Of a stretch of 64,000 bases of DNA, positions 37,087 through 45,871 are shown piece after piece. Position numbers and translations under genes: made by a program. Position 1 is the stretch's first letter. The number at the start of each line of letters is the position of its first letter. Below the pieces are notes generated by a model that had not been told where the DNA came from, ran no database searches, and saw only the letters and a program-made list of their open reading frames with translations. The stretch spans positions 40,823-104,822 of the forward strand of contig NZ_JANUHB010000008.1 in NCBI RefSeq assembly GCF_024756255.1, in the 5' to 3' direction. The DNA is from Massilia agilis (GTDB taxonomy: Bacteria > Pseudomonadota > Gammaproteobacteria > Burkholderiales > Burkholderiaceae_D).

Positions 37087-38193
37087 ATGAAAAATTTTAG
37101 CATAGTCGGGACCCGCCTTGCAGCGGCAGCCCTGTTCACGTGTGCGGCGATGGCCGGGGCGCACGCCGCGCCGGGCAGCGACTTCCGGCCCGACGCGCCG
37201 GACCAGCACGTGGTGGTCAAGGGCGACACCTTGTGGGGCATCTCCGGCACCTTCCTCAACAGCCCGTGGCGCTGGCCGGAAGTGTGGGGCCTGAACAAGG
37301 ACGAGATCCGCAACCCGCACTGGATCTACCCCGGCCAGATCATTTACTTCGACCGCGCGCACGGCCGCCTGTCGCTGCACAAGCCGGGCGAGGGTGGCGC
37401 CGGCGACGCGCAGGGCGAACCGCCCGAGCTGCGCATGTCGCCCCAGCTGCGCACCGAAGCGCTGGGCAAGGACGCGGTCCCGGCCATTCCCGCCGCCGCG
37501 ATCGAGCCATTCCTGTCCCAACCCCTGGTGGTCGAAGCCGACGAGCTGGCCGGCGCCGCGCGCATTGCCGCCTCGCCGGAAGGGCATATGTACCTGGGCA
37601 AGGGCGACAAGGTCTATGTGCGGGGCGACCTGAACGGCGGCAGCTCGTTCCAGGTATTCCGCCCGGGCACGCCGCTGACCGATCCGGAGTCGGGCAAGGT
37701 GACCGCCTACCAGGCCACCTACCTTGGCACCGTGGCGCTGCAGGCGCCGGCCCGGGGCGGCGCCGACGTGCACACCTTCGTGGTCGCCAGTTCGAACCGC
37801 GAGATGGGCGTGGGCGACCTGCTGGTGCCGGCCCCGCCGACCCCGATCCGCAACTACGCGCCGCACCCGCCGGAGCGCCCGGTCAAGGCGCGCGTGATGT
37901 CGATCTACGCCGACGTGGCGCAGGCCGCACAGAGCCAGGTCGTCACTGTCAATAAGGGTTCTGTTGACGGACTCGACATCGGCTCCGTGCTGCAGCTCTA
38001 TCATTACGGCCAGACGGTGACCGACCCGGGCAGCAAGGGCTTCCTGGGCCTGTTCCGCAAGAAGATCAAGCTGCCCGACGAGCAGTTCGGGACGCTGTTC
38101 ATTTTCCGCGTGTTCAAGCACGTCTCGTACGGCCTGATCATGCAAGTGACGGAGCCGGTGCGAGTCGGCGACGTGGCCAACTCACCGGAGTAA
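37087..38193 (+). CDS. LysM peptidoglycan-binding domain protein
   Basis: A 368-residue exported protein. It has a Sec signal peptide (cleavage probably after AHA near residue 27) and one LysM domain directly after it (about 40-90, HVVVKGDTLWGISGTFL to PHWIYPGQIIYF). The long C-terminal region has no family I can name. In betaproteobacteria a LysM gene divergent from def-fmt and upstream of dprA is conserved. The start MKNFSIVG at 37087 gives the signal peptide; a frame extension to 37012 does not. It ends 7 bases before dprA. Confidence 0.9.
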   Translation: MKNFSIVGTRLAAAALFTCAAMAGAHAAPGSDFRPDAPDQHVVVKGDTLWGISGTFLNSPWRWPEVWGLNKDEIRNPHWIYPGQIIYFDRAHGRLSLHKPGEGGAGDAQGEPPELRMSPQLRTEALGKDAVPAIPAAAIEPFLSQPLVVEADELAGAARIAASPEGHMYLGKGDKVYVRGDLNGGSSFQVFRPGTPLTDPESGKVTAYQATYLGTVALQAPARGGADVHTFVVASSNREMGVGDLLVPAPPTPIRNYAPHPPERPVKARVMSIYADVAQAAQSQVVTVNKGSVDGLDIGSVLQLYHYGQTVTDPGSKGFLGLFRKKIKLPDEQFGTLFIFRVFKHVSYGLIMQVTEPVRVGDVANSPE

Positions 38194-38200
38194 CCCCGCC

Positions 38201-39310
38201 GTGCAGGACACGGACCCCACCACCGCCGCCAGCGCCGATCACCTTGCCCACTGGCTGCGCCTGGAACAGGCAAGCGGGGTGGGGTGCCGCAGCGCCAACC
38301 TGCTGCTGCAGCACTTCGGCTCGCCGGCGGCCATTTTCGCGGCCGGGGTCACGGCGCTGTCGCAACACGTTACCCAACGCCAGGCGCGCGCCCTGTGTGC
38401 GCCGCCTTCGGCGCAATTCGATGCGCTGCTCGCGGCCACGCAAGCGTGGCTGGCCGAACCCGCCCACCACATCATCACGCAGCACGACCCGCGCTATCCC
38501 AACGCGCTGGCCAACATCGCCGATCCGCCGCTCATGCTGTACGTGAATGGCAATCCCGGCCTGCTGGCGCGGCCGGCGCTGGCCATCGTCGGCAGCCGCA
38601 ACGCAAGCACCCAGGGCAAGGCCAATGCCGAGGGGTTCGCGCGCGCCCTGTCGCAAGCCGGGGTCACGATCGTGTCGGGGCTGGCGCTGGGCATCGACGC
38701 GGCAGCCCATGCCGGCGCGCTCAAGGGCGAGGGCGCCACCATCGCCGTCATCGGCACCGGCGCGGACCGCGTGTACCCGGCCGCCAACCGGGCGCTGGCG
38801 CGCGACATCGCGGAACAGGGCTGCATCGTCAGCGAGTACGCGCTCGGCACGCCGGCCACGAGCGGCAACTTCCCGCGCCGCAACCGCATCATCAGCGGGC
38901 TGTCGGCCGGCGTGCTGGTGGTGGAGGCGGCGGCGGAATCGGGCTCGCTGATCACCGCGCATGTGGCGGCCGACCAGGGGCGCGAGGTGTTCGCGCTGCC
39001 CGGCTCGATCCACTCGGCGCTGTCCAAGGGCTGCCACAAGCTGATCCGCGAAGGCGCGCGCCTGGTCGAGACGGTGGACGAGGTGCTGGAGGCGCTGCAG
39101 CTGTCGCCGCTGGCCGGGCGCCGCCCGCGCGCGCAGCAGGCGTGCGGCGGCTTGCTCGACCACGTCGGTTTCGACCCGATCGGGTTCGATGCGCTGGCTG
39201 CCGCAACGGGCGCCAAGGCGTCGACCCTGAACAGCGAACTGCTGCTGCTCGAGCTGGCGGGGCTGATCGAGCGCTTGCCCGGCGGGGCGGTGCAGCGGCT
39301 GGTGCGCTGA
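38201..39310 (+). CDS. dprA: DNA processing protein DprA
   Basis: DprA (369 residues) loads RecA onto incoming single-stranded DNA during natural transformation. The Rossmann-fold core (about 80-290) has LAIVGSRNAS, SGLALGIDAAAHAGAL, GTGADRVYPAANRAL and FPRRNRIISGLSAGVLVVEA. A helical N-terminal domain precedes it, and a C-terminal winged-helix (DprA_WH) spans about 305-369. It follows the LysM gene by 7 bases. An inverted repeat pair and about 200 further bases separate it from smg. Confidence 0.95.
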   Translation: MQDTDPTTAASADHLAHWLRLEQASGVGCRSANLLLQHFGSPAAIFAAGVTALSQHVTQRQARALCAPPSAQFDALLAATQAWLAEPAHHIITQHDPRYPNALANIADPPLMLYVNGNPGLLARPALAIVGSRNASTQGKANAEGFARALSQAGVTIVSGLALGIDAAAHAGALKGEGATIAVIGTGADRVYPAANRALARDIAEQGCIVSEYALGTPATSGNFPRRNRIISGLSAGVLVVEAAAESGSLITAHVAADQGREVFALPGSIHSALSKGCHKLIREGARLVETVDEVLEALQLSPLAGRRPRAQQACGGLLDHVGFDPIGFDALAAATGAKASTLNSELLLLELAGLIERLPGGAVQRLVR

Positions 39311-39318
39311 TCGGGCGG

Positions 39319-39422
39319 GTAGGGTGGGCAGCTCGTCTGCCCACGCGTTCAAGCGCTGCGCGGATGGCCGCGCGGCTTGCTTGGGCCGGTTGAACGCGTG
39401 GGCAGAATCTGCCCACCCTACG
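39319..39422. repeat. Palindromic intergenic repeat, inverted pair (locus E)
   Basis: Copy 1 (39319-39352) forms GGGCAG-CTCGT-CTGCCC; the inverted copy 2 (39390-39422) forms GGGCAG-AAT-CTGCCC. It begins 9 bases after the dprA stop and lies between co-directional genes. Confidence 0.92.
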
Positions 39423-39584
39423 GAGATGTGGCTGCGCCCCGGCTTTCGGTCTCCCCCTGCTGTTGAGCTTTGCCAGCGTTTTTAAGGACATTTGTTCTAC
39501 CCACCCCGTCATTGCCAGGAACCAATGCATGGCGGGTTCGATAAGGCTGCAAAACAACGTTCCCAGGGCCGTGCCGTGCGGCAC

Positions 39585-39614
39585 TTGTGTCGCGGCGAGC
39601 TTAACTGCTACAGT
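39585..39614 (+). promoter_or_regulatory. Possible sigma-70 promoter for smg
   Basis: TTGTGT (39585-39590) and TACAGT (39609-39614) are 18 bases apart, predicting a start only a few bases before the smg ATG at 39624, i.e. a nearly leaderless mRNA. The rest of the 39423-39584 stretch shows no gene and no other clear signal, apart from a GTGCCG/CGGCAC hairpin just upstream of the -35. Confidence 0.4.
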
Positions 39615-39623
39615 AGCGCCACT

Positions 39624-40103
39624 ATGTTCGACATTCTGGTCTATCTCTACGAGACGTACTACCGTCCCGATGCCTGCCCCGAGCCGGCCGCCCTGGCGCG
39701 CAAGCTGTCGGCGGTGGGCTTTGACGATGTCGAAATCTCCGAAGCGCTCGACTGGTTGAGCGGCCTGGCCGAAATGGCGGGCGAGGACATGCTAGACACC
39801 GCCGCGTCGACGGGCACGCGTTTCTACGCCCGCCGCGAATTCGACGACCTCGGCACTGCCGCGGTCGGTTTCATCACCTTCCTCGAGTGCGCCGGCGTGC
39901 TCGGTCCCGTGCAGCGCGAAATCGTCATCGAGCGCGCGCTGGCGCTGGGCGAGTCCCCGGTCTCGCTGGGCAAGCTCAAGATCATCGTGCTGATGCTCCT
40001 GTGGAGCCAAGGCAAGGAGCCGGACGCACTCATGTTCGACGACCTGTTCGGCGACGACGAGGAAGACGGCGAGGGCGAGGTGCTGCCCCGGCTGCTGCAC
40101 TGA
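39624..40103 (+). CDS. smg: Smg/DUF494 family protein
   Basis: A 159-residue protein of the Smg (DUF494) family. It is recognised from MFDILVYLYETYYRPDACPE, RFYARREFDDL and the acidic end FDDLFGDDEEDGEGEV. Molecular function is unknown; the gene is regularly found beside dprA and topoisomerase genes, as here. The start at 39624 was chosen on family N-terminus; the frame stays open upstream to 39492 without conserved sequence. Confidence 0.92.
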   Translation: MFDILVYLYETYYRPDACPEPAALARKLSAVGFDDVEISEALDWLSGLAEMAGEDMLDTAASTGTRFYARREFDDLGTAAVGFITFLECAGVLGPVQREIVIERALALGESPVSLGKLKIIVLMLLWSQGKEPDALMFDDLFGDDEEDGEGEVLPRLLH

Positions 40104-40141
40104 GCAGCCGGTCCGTGGCCGATCGGTTCGCGACTGCGCCG

Positions 40142-40705
40142 ATGAAACTTACTTTTTCCCGCACCCTGATGCTGGCCCTGGCCGCTGCCCTGCTGGCCCT
40201 GGCCGCGCCTGCGCGCGCCGAGCCCCCCGCACCACTGGCGCCGATCCCTTCGCTGGACCTGGCGCGCTATCTTGGCACCTGGTACGAAATTGCCCGCTAC
40301 CCGAACCGTTTCCAGCGCCAGTGCGCAGGCAGCGCGACCGCCCAGTACAGCATGTTGCCGGACAATACGGTCGAGGTGCGCAATCGCTGCCGCCGCGCCG
40401 ACGGCAGCATGGACGAGGCAATCGGTGTCGCGCGCCAGCTCGGCGGGCGCGACTCGGCGCGGCTGGAGGTGCGCTTTGCGCCGGCCTGGCTGTCGTGGCT
40501 GCCGCAGGTGTGGGGCGACTACTGGGTGATCGACCTGGATCCGAATTACCAGCTGGTGGCGGTCAGCGAGCCGCGCCGTCAATACCTGTGGATCCTGGCG
40601 CGCACCCCCAAAGTGGACCCGGGTGCCTACCAGGCGCTGCTGGCGCGCCTGGTGCGCCAGGGCTTCGACCCCGGCCGGCTGCAGTCCTCGGCCACCCAAC
40701 CCTAG
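40142..40705 (+). CDS. Lipocalin family protein (Blc-like)
   Basis: A 187-residue exported lipocalin. It has a signal peptide cleaved after ARA near residue 26 with no lipobox Cys, so it is probably soluble periplasmic rather than an outer-membrane lipoprotein like E. coli Blc. The lipocalin first motif is GTWYEIARYPNRFQRQC and the last strand region YLWILARTPKVDP. Blc-type lipocalins bind lysophospholipids or fatty acids. It lies between smg and topB, followed by a strong hairpin. Confidence 0.9.
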   Translation: MKLTFSRTLMLALAAALLALAAPARAEPPAPLAPIPSLDLARYLGTWYEIARYPNRFQRQCAGSATAQYSMLPDNTVEVRNRCRRADGSMDEAIGVARQLGGRDSARLEVRFAPAWLSWLPQVWGDYWVIDLDPNYQLVAVSEPRRQYLWILARTPKVDPGAYQALLARLVRQGFDPGRLQSSATQP

Positions 40706-40713
40706 CCGGGTAC

Positions 40714-40748
40714 GGCCAGCGGGCGGTGCCGCCCGCTGGCCCATTTTC
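40714..40748 (+). terminator. Strong hairpin after the lipocalin gene, probable terminator
   Basis: GGCCAGCGGGC and GCCCGCTGGCC pair perfectly over 11 bases around a 6-base loop, with only a short T-run after it (CATTTTC). It starts 8 bases past the lipocalin stop and probably ends the smg-lipocalin transcript. Confidence 0.65.
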
Positions 40749-40971
40749 TGTCCCCAGCGCAAACATACGCCGCATTTTAGTTGCCGTGGGGCTAACAACT
40801 ATTGCATAGTCCCCGGTGCCGAGCCCACTTGCCGTTTGCGCGGCAACCCGCTTATCATTGGCCGCTTGGCCCGGACTGTTACTAATAAGACATTTTCGGG
40901 AAAACGACCGGCTCGGCGACAAGCATGTATGATGCGGCCAAGCCTCTAATATAAGTACGACGAGAAACACT

Positions 40972-43623
40972 ATGACCAAAACCCTCATCATCGCCGAGAA
41001 GCCGTCCGTTGCGAATGACATCGCCAAGGCGCTCGGCGGCTTTACCAAGCACGATGAGTATTTCGAGTCCGACGACTACGTGCTGTCGTCGGCCGTCGGC
41101 CACCTGCTCGAGATCGCGGTGCCGGAAGAGTATGACGTCAAGCGCGGCAAGTGGAGCTTTGCCCACCTGCCGATGATTCCGCCGTATTTTGCCCTGAACC
41201 CGATCGCCAAGACCGAATCGCGGCTCAAGGTGCTCAACAAGCTCATCAAGCGCAAGGACGTGGGCGCCCTGATCAACGCATGCGACGCGGGGCGCGAGGG
41301 TGAGCTGATCTTCCGCCTGATCGTGCAGGCTTCCAAGGCCAACAAGCCGGTCAAGCGCCTGTGGCTGCAGTCGATGACCGCCGGCGCCATCCGCGACGGC
41401 TTTGCGCACCTGCGCAGCGACGAAGAGATGCTGCCGCTGGCCGACGCCGCGCGCTGCCGTTCCGAGGCCGACTGGCTGATCGGCATCAACGGCACCCGCG
41501 CCATGACCGCCTTCAACTCGAAAGAGGGCGGCTTCTACCTGACCACGGTGGGCCGGGTACAAACGCCGACGCTGTCGATCGTGGTGGACCGCGAAGAGAA
41601 GATCAAGAAGTTCGTCCCGCGCGACTACTGGGAGGTGCGCGCCGAGTTCGTCTGCGCGGCCGGCATCTACGAAGGCCGCTGGCTCGACCAGTCGTTCAAG
41701 AAGGACGAGAACGATCCCGAAAAGCGCGCCGAGCGCCTGTGGAGCAAAGCTGCCGCCGATTCGGTGGTGGCGGCCTGCCGCGGCAAGCAGGGCACGGTCA
41801 CCGAGGAATCCAAGCCGACCACCTCGATGGCGCCGGCCCTGTTCGATTTGACCTCGCTGCAGCGCGAGGCCAACGGCCGCTTCGGCTTTTCGGCCAAGAA
41901 TACGCTGGGCCTGGCGCAGGCGCTGTATGAAAAGCACAAGGTGCTGACCTATCCGCGTACCGATTCGCGCGCGCTGCCGGAGGACTACCTCGGCACCGTG
42001 AAATCGACCCTCGAGGTTCTCAAGGAGAACGCGAACTACCACCAGTTCGCCAAGCAGATCCTCGACAAGGGCTGGGTCAAGCCGAACAAGCGCATTTTTG
42101 ATAACACCAAGATCTCGGACCACTTCGCGATCATCCCGACCGGTGTGGTGCCGAAGAACCTGTCCGAGCCCGAGCAGAAGCTGTACGACCTGGTCACGCG
42201 CCGCTTCATGGCCGTGTTCTTCCCGGCCGCCGAGTTCCTGGTCACCACCCGCTACACCACCGTGGCGGGCCACCAGTTCAAGACCGAGGGCAAGGTGATG
42301 ACCAACCCCGGCTGGCTGGCCGTGTATGGCAAGGAGGTGGCCGAGGACAAGGAGGGCGGCGCGACCCTGGTGCCGGTGGCGAAGGACGAGAAGGTCCTGG
42401 CCGACAAGCTGACCGCCAACGGCCTGACCACCAAGCCGCCCGCGCGCTACACCGAAGCGACGCTGCTGTCGGCCATGGAAGGCGCGGGCAAGCTGGTCGA
42501 CTCCGACGAGCTGCGCGACGCGATGGCGGGCAAGGGGCTGGGCACGCCGGCCACGCGCGCCGCGATCATCGAGGGCCTGCTGACCGAGAAGTACCTGATC
42601 CGCGAAGGCCGCGAGATGATCCCGACGGCCAAGGCGTTCCAGCTCATGACGCTCTTGCGCGGCCTGGGCGTGAACGAGCTGACCATGCCGGAGCTGACCG
42701 GCGAGTGGGAATACAAGCTGTCGCAAATGGAGCGCGGCAATATCTCGCGCGAAGAGTTCATGCAGCAGATCGCGCAGATGACCCAGGTGATCGTCAAGCG
42801 CGCCAAGGAATACAGCAGCGACACGATCCCGGGCGACTACGCGACCCTGCACACGCCGTGCCCGAACTGCGGCGGCGTGGTCAAGGAAAACTACCGCCGC
42901 TTTGCCTGCACCAAGTGCGAGTTCTCGATGTCCAAGACGCCGGGCGGGCGCCAGTTCGAGATCGAGGAAGTCGAGCAGCTGCTCAAGGACCGCACCATCG
43001 GCCCGCTGCAGGGCTTCCGCTCGAAGATGGGCCGTCCGTTCGCGGCGATCCTGCGCATCGTGCGCGACGAGGAGATCCACAACTTCAAGCTCGAGTTCGA
43101 CTTCGGCCAGGACCAGCAGGAAGGGGACGAAGGCGAGGGCGTGGACTTCACCGGCCAGACCCCGCTCGGTCCGTGCCCGAAATGCGGCGCCGGGGTGTAC
43201 GAGATGGGCCTGGCCTATGTGTGCGAGCACAGCGTGGCCAAGCCCAAGACCTGCGACTTCCGCAGTGGCCGCATCATCCTGCAGCAGGAGATCCTGCCCG
43301 AGCAGATGGCCAAGCTGCTGGGTGAGGGCAAGACCGACCTGCTGCCCGGCTTCGTTTCGCAGCGCACGCGCCGGCCGTTCAAGGCCTTCCTGGTGCGCGG
43401 CAAGGACGGCAAGATCAGCTTCGAGTTCGAGGAGCGCAAGGCCAAGCCGGCAGCCAAGGGCAAGGCGGCTGCCGCAGCGGCGGACGATGGCGAGGACGGC
43501 GGCAACGGCGGTGCGGCCGTGGCCACCAAGACCGCGAAGAAGGCTGCGGCGCCCAAAGCCGCGGCAAAGGCCGTGGCGCGCAAGGCGCCGGCCAAGCGGG
43601 CCAGCGCGGCAGCTAAAAAGTAA
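40972..43623 (+). CDS. topB: DNA topoisomerase III with C-terminal zinc-finger region
   Basis: An 883-residue type IA topoisomerase that decatenates and relaxes DNA. The Toprim domain has the catalytic Glu in LIIAEKPSVANDIAKALGG and the DAGREGELIF Asp/Glu motif. Tyr327 in LTYPRTDSRALP is the DNA-linking residue. After the core (to about 610) come CPNCGGVV-CTKC and CPKCGAG-CEH zinc-binding regions plus Topo_C repeats, and a Lys/Ala-rich tail of about 45 residues. E. coli TopB has 653 residues, so this is the long, zinc-finger form. It ends at a rho-independent terminator. Confidence 0.94.
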   Translation: MTKTLIIAEKPSVANDIAKALGGFTKHDEYFESDDYVLSSAVGHLLEIAVPEEYDVKRGKWSFAHLPMIPPYFALNPIAKTESRLKVLNKLIKRKDVGALINACDAGREGELIFRLIVQASKANKPVKRLWLQSMTAGAIRDGFAHLRSDEEMLPLADAARCRSEADWLIGINGTRAMTAFNSKEGGFYLTTVGRVQTPTLSIVVDREEKIKKFVPRDYWEVRAEFVCAAGIYEGRWLDQSFKKDENDPEKRAERLWSKAAADSVVAACRGKQGTVTEESKPTTSMAPALFDLTSLQREANGRFGFSAKNTLGLAQALYEKHKVLTYPRTDSRALPEDYLGTVKSTLEVLKENANYHQFAKQILDKGWVKPNKRIFDNTKISDHFAIIPTGVVPKNLSEPEQKLYDLVTRRFMAVFFPAAEFLVTTRYTTVAGHQFKTEGKVMTNPGWLAVYGKEVAEDKEGGATLVPVAKDEKVLADKLTANGLTTKPPARYTEATLLSAMEGAGKLVDSDELRDAMAGKGLGTPATRAAIIEGLLTEKYLIREGREMIPTAKAFQLMTLLRGLGVNELTMPELTGEWEYKLSQMERGNISREEFMQQIAQMTQVIVKRAKEYSSDTIPGDYATLHTPCPNCGGVVKENYRRFACTKCEFSMSKTPGGRQFEIEEVEQLLKDRTIGPLQGFRSKMGRPFAAILRIVRDEEIHNFKLEFDFGQDQQEGDEGEGVDFTGQTPLGPCPKCGAGVYEMGLAYVCEHSVAKPKTCDFRSGRIILQQEILPEQMAKLLGEGKTDLLPGFVSQRTRRPFKAFLVRGKDGKISFEFEERKAKPAAKGKAAAAAADDGEDGGNGGAAVATKTAKKAAAPKAAAKAVARKAPAKRASAAAKK

Positions 43624-43640
43624 GCAATCCGGCCTGAAGA

Positions 43641-43670
43641 AAAACGCGAACCTCGGTTCGCGTTTTTTTT
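43641..43670. terminator. Rho-independent terminator after topB
   Basis: AAAACGCGAAC (43641-43651), loop CTCG, GTTCGCGTTTT (43656-43666), with eight Ts in total from 43663. An 11-bp stem and T-run 17 bases past the topB stop. Confidence 0.93.
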
Positions 43671-43901
43671 GCGGTAACTTTTTGTCACGCTTGGCTCGTC
43701 GTGATGCTAATGGGTGAAAATTGCGCATTTCACATTTTGTCCTTTATTGAAAGCCGCCTTGCTTGATATCCGCGAAAATACGTCTCAAATTTGTGACAAA
43801 AAGGCGAGGTAAACATTTCTGGCACTCACAGTTTCCGCTATATTGATCTGCAGAAATTGAACGCGCCGCGGGTCCCGCCGCGGCGCACGTAGAGGGCTCC
43901 T

Positions 43902-45608
43902 GTGAAACTATCCAACCTGAAAATTGCGGCCCGGTTATACCTGGGTTTTGGCGCCGTCGTGGCTGTGCTGGTGACGCTGTTCGTGATCGCCTATGCAAAC
44001 TTCGCCCGGCTGGGCGCGGCGAACAACATGAATATCCATACCTACCAGGTACTGGGCGCGGTCGATGGCGCGCTGGCCAGCCTGATCGACATCGAGACGG
44101 GCGAACGCGGCTTTGCCCTGACCGGGCAGGAGGCTTCGCTTGAGCCTTACAAGGCGGGCAAGGAAGCGTTCGCCAAGTACCTGGCGCAGGCCCGTACGCT
44201 CACGGCCGATAATCCTGCCCAGCAGGCACGCCTGCAGGAACTGGGCACGCAGCAGCAGCAGTGGCTGGACGGTGTGATCGACCAGACGATCGTCCAGCGC
44301 CGCCAGGCGGGCGATGCGGACATGGCGTCGATGGTCACGCTGATGAAGGCAGGCAAGGGCAAAAAGTTCATGGACGCGATGCGCGCCCAGGTCGCCACGA
44401 TCAAACAGACCGAGCTCACCCTGCTGGAGCAGCGCCAGCAGAGCGCCCGGGAATTACACGCGACGATGGCCGCAACCCTGATCGGCGGCGGCGTCGTGGC
44501 CTCGGTGCTCGCGGCCCTGGTTGCGCTGAGCCTTGCGCGCAATATCACGGCACCGCTGCGCCGCGCGCTCGACCTGGCCAAGCAGGTGGCGCAAGGTGAC
44601 CTGACGGCACAGGTGCGCGTGGAGTCGAAGGACGAGACGGGCGAGCTGATGGCCGCGCTCAAGGACATGAACGCGTCGCTGCTGGGGATCGTCACCCGGG
44701 TGCGCACTGGCACGGATGCGATTGCGACCGCCTCGTCCGAGATCGCGGCCGGGAACCAGGACCTGTCCTCGCGCACCGAACAGCAGGCCAGCTCGCTGGA
44801 AGAGACCGCGTCGTCGATGGAAGAACTGACCTCGACCGTGAAGCAGAATGCGGACAACGCCCGCACCGCCAACCAGCTGGCTGCCGCCGCCTCGGGCACC
44901 GCGGCGCAGGGCGGCACGGTGGTGTCGCAGGTGGTGGAGACGATGGGCGCGATCAACGAATCGGCCAGCAAGATCGTGGACATCATCTCGGTCATCGACG
45001 GCATCGCGTTCCAGACCAACATCCTCGCGCTGAACGCGGCGGTCGAGGCGGCGCGCGCCGGCGAGCAGGGCCGCGGCTTTGCCGTGGTGGCCAGCGAGGT
45101 GCGCAACCTGGCGCAGCGCTCGGCCGCCGCGGCCAAGGAGATCAAGGTGCTGATCACCGATTCGGTGGAGAAGGTCGAAGCCGGTTCGCGCCTGGTCGAC
45201 CGGGCCGGCTCGACGATGGAAGACGTGGTCGCCAGCGTCAAGCGCGTATCGGACATCATCGGCGAGATCGCCGCCGCGAGCGAGGAGCAGCGCTCCGGCA
45301 TCGAGCAGGTGAACGAGGCGATCAACCAGATGGACCAGGTGACCCAGCAGAATGCGGCGCTGGTGGAGGAGGCTTCGGCCGCCGCCGAGGCGATGCAGGA
45401 ACAGGCGGCCGGGCTGGCTGGCCTGGTTGGCACCTTCCGGGTGGACGAGCGCGCGCAGGGCGCCCCCGTGGCCAGGGCGGCGCTGGCCCGCAAGGCAGCG
45501 CCGCCGCCCCTGGCGGTGACGGCCACGCGCCGGCCGCAGGGCGCATCCAGCCGCAGCCCGCGCAAGGAGACCGCCATGGCGGGCGGCGGCGAGTGGGAAG
45601 CCTTTTGA
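43902..45608 (+). CDS. Methyl-accepting chemotaxis protein with CHASE3-type sensor
   Basis: A 568-residue chemoreceptor. Membrane helix 1 is about 9-31; a periplasmic four-helix domain (about 32-190) has the CHASE3 hallmark DIETGERGFALTG; helix 2 is about 192-212; then HAMP and a long coiled-coil signalling domain with the invariant hairpin tip SVIDGIAFQTNILALNAAVEAARAGEQGRGFAVVA. The C-terminus is GEWEAF, matching the xWxxF tether that recruits CheR/CheB, here after a Pro/Ala linker. GTG start. The ligand is unknown. It stands alone, with no che genes in the window. Confidence 0.95.
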   Translation: MKLSNLKIAARLYLGFGAVVAVLVTLFVIAYANFARLGAANNMNIHTYQVLGAVDGALASLIDIETGERGFALTGQEASLEPYKAGKEAFAKYLAQARTLTADNPAQQARLQELGTQQQQWLDGVIDQTIVQRRQAGDADMASMVTLMKAGKGKKFMDAMRAQVATIKQTELTLLEQRQQSARELHATMAATLIGGGVVASVLAALVALSLARNITAPLRRALDLAKQVAQGDLTAQVRVESKDETGELMAALKDMNASLLGIVTRVRTGTDAIATASSEIAAGNQDLSSRTEQQASSLEETASSMEELTSTVKQNADNARTANQLAAAASGTAAQGGTVVSQVVETMGAINESASKIVDIISVIDGIAFQTNILALNAAVEAARAGEQGRGFAVVASEVRNLAQRSAAAAKEIKVLITDSVEKVEAGSRLVDRAGSTMEDVVASVKRVSDIIGEIAAASEEQRSGIEQVNEAINQMDQVTQQNAALVEEASAAAEAMQEQAAGLAGLVGTFRVDERAQGAPVARAALARKAAPPPLAVTATRRPQGASSRSPRKETAMAGGGEWEAF

Positions 45609-45635
45609 CGGTTCGCGCCGTCCACTAATGCATTT

Positions 45636-45851
45636 GTAGGGTGGGCGGCTGTGCCGCCCACGCGTTCAAACAACAGGGACGCTGCGGTAAATCATGCTTT
45701 GGTTGGACGCGTGGGCGTTCGTTCGGCCGGGCACTGCCCAGCCTCACCCCGTCCACCCTACGCGAAGGCCAGGTCGTAGGGTGGGCTCTTGAGCCCACGC
45801 GTTTGGCATGCGCCGCGTGAGTACCGCGTGGGCACAAGTGCCCACCCTACG
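45636..45851. repeat. Palindromic intergenic repeat cluster, four copies (locus F)
   Basis: Copy 1 (45636-45669) GGGCGGC-TGT-GCCGCCC; copy 2 (45703-45762), inverted and enlarged or degenerate in its centre; copy 3 (45776-45803) GGGCTC-TT-GAGCCC; copy 4 (45823-45851), inverted, GGGCAC-AA-GTGCCC. Two inverted pairs lie end to end between the convergent chemoreceptor and ABC/M1 genes. Confidence 0.9.
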
Positions 45852-45871
45852 CAAGTGGCGAAAGCCTGCGC

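Noticed and set aside
43671..43901. Sigma-28 or sigma-54 promoter for the chemoreceptor
   Set aside because: TAAA and CCGCTATA elements are about 22 bases apart, too far for sigma-28, and the TGGCAC at about 43818 has no GC at the required spacing for sigma-54.
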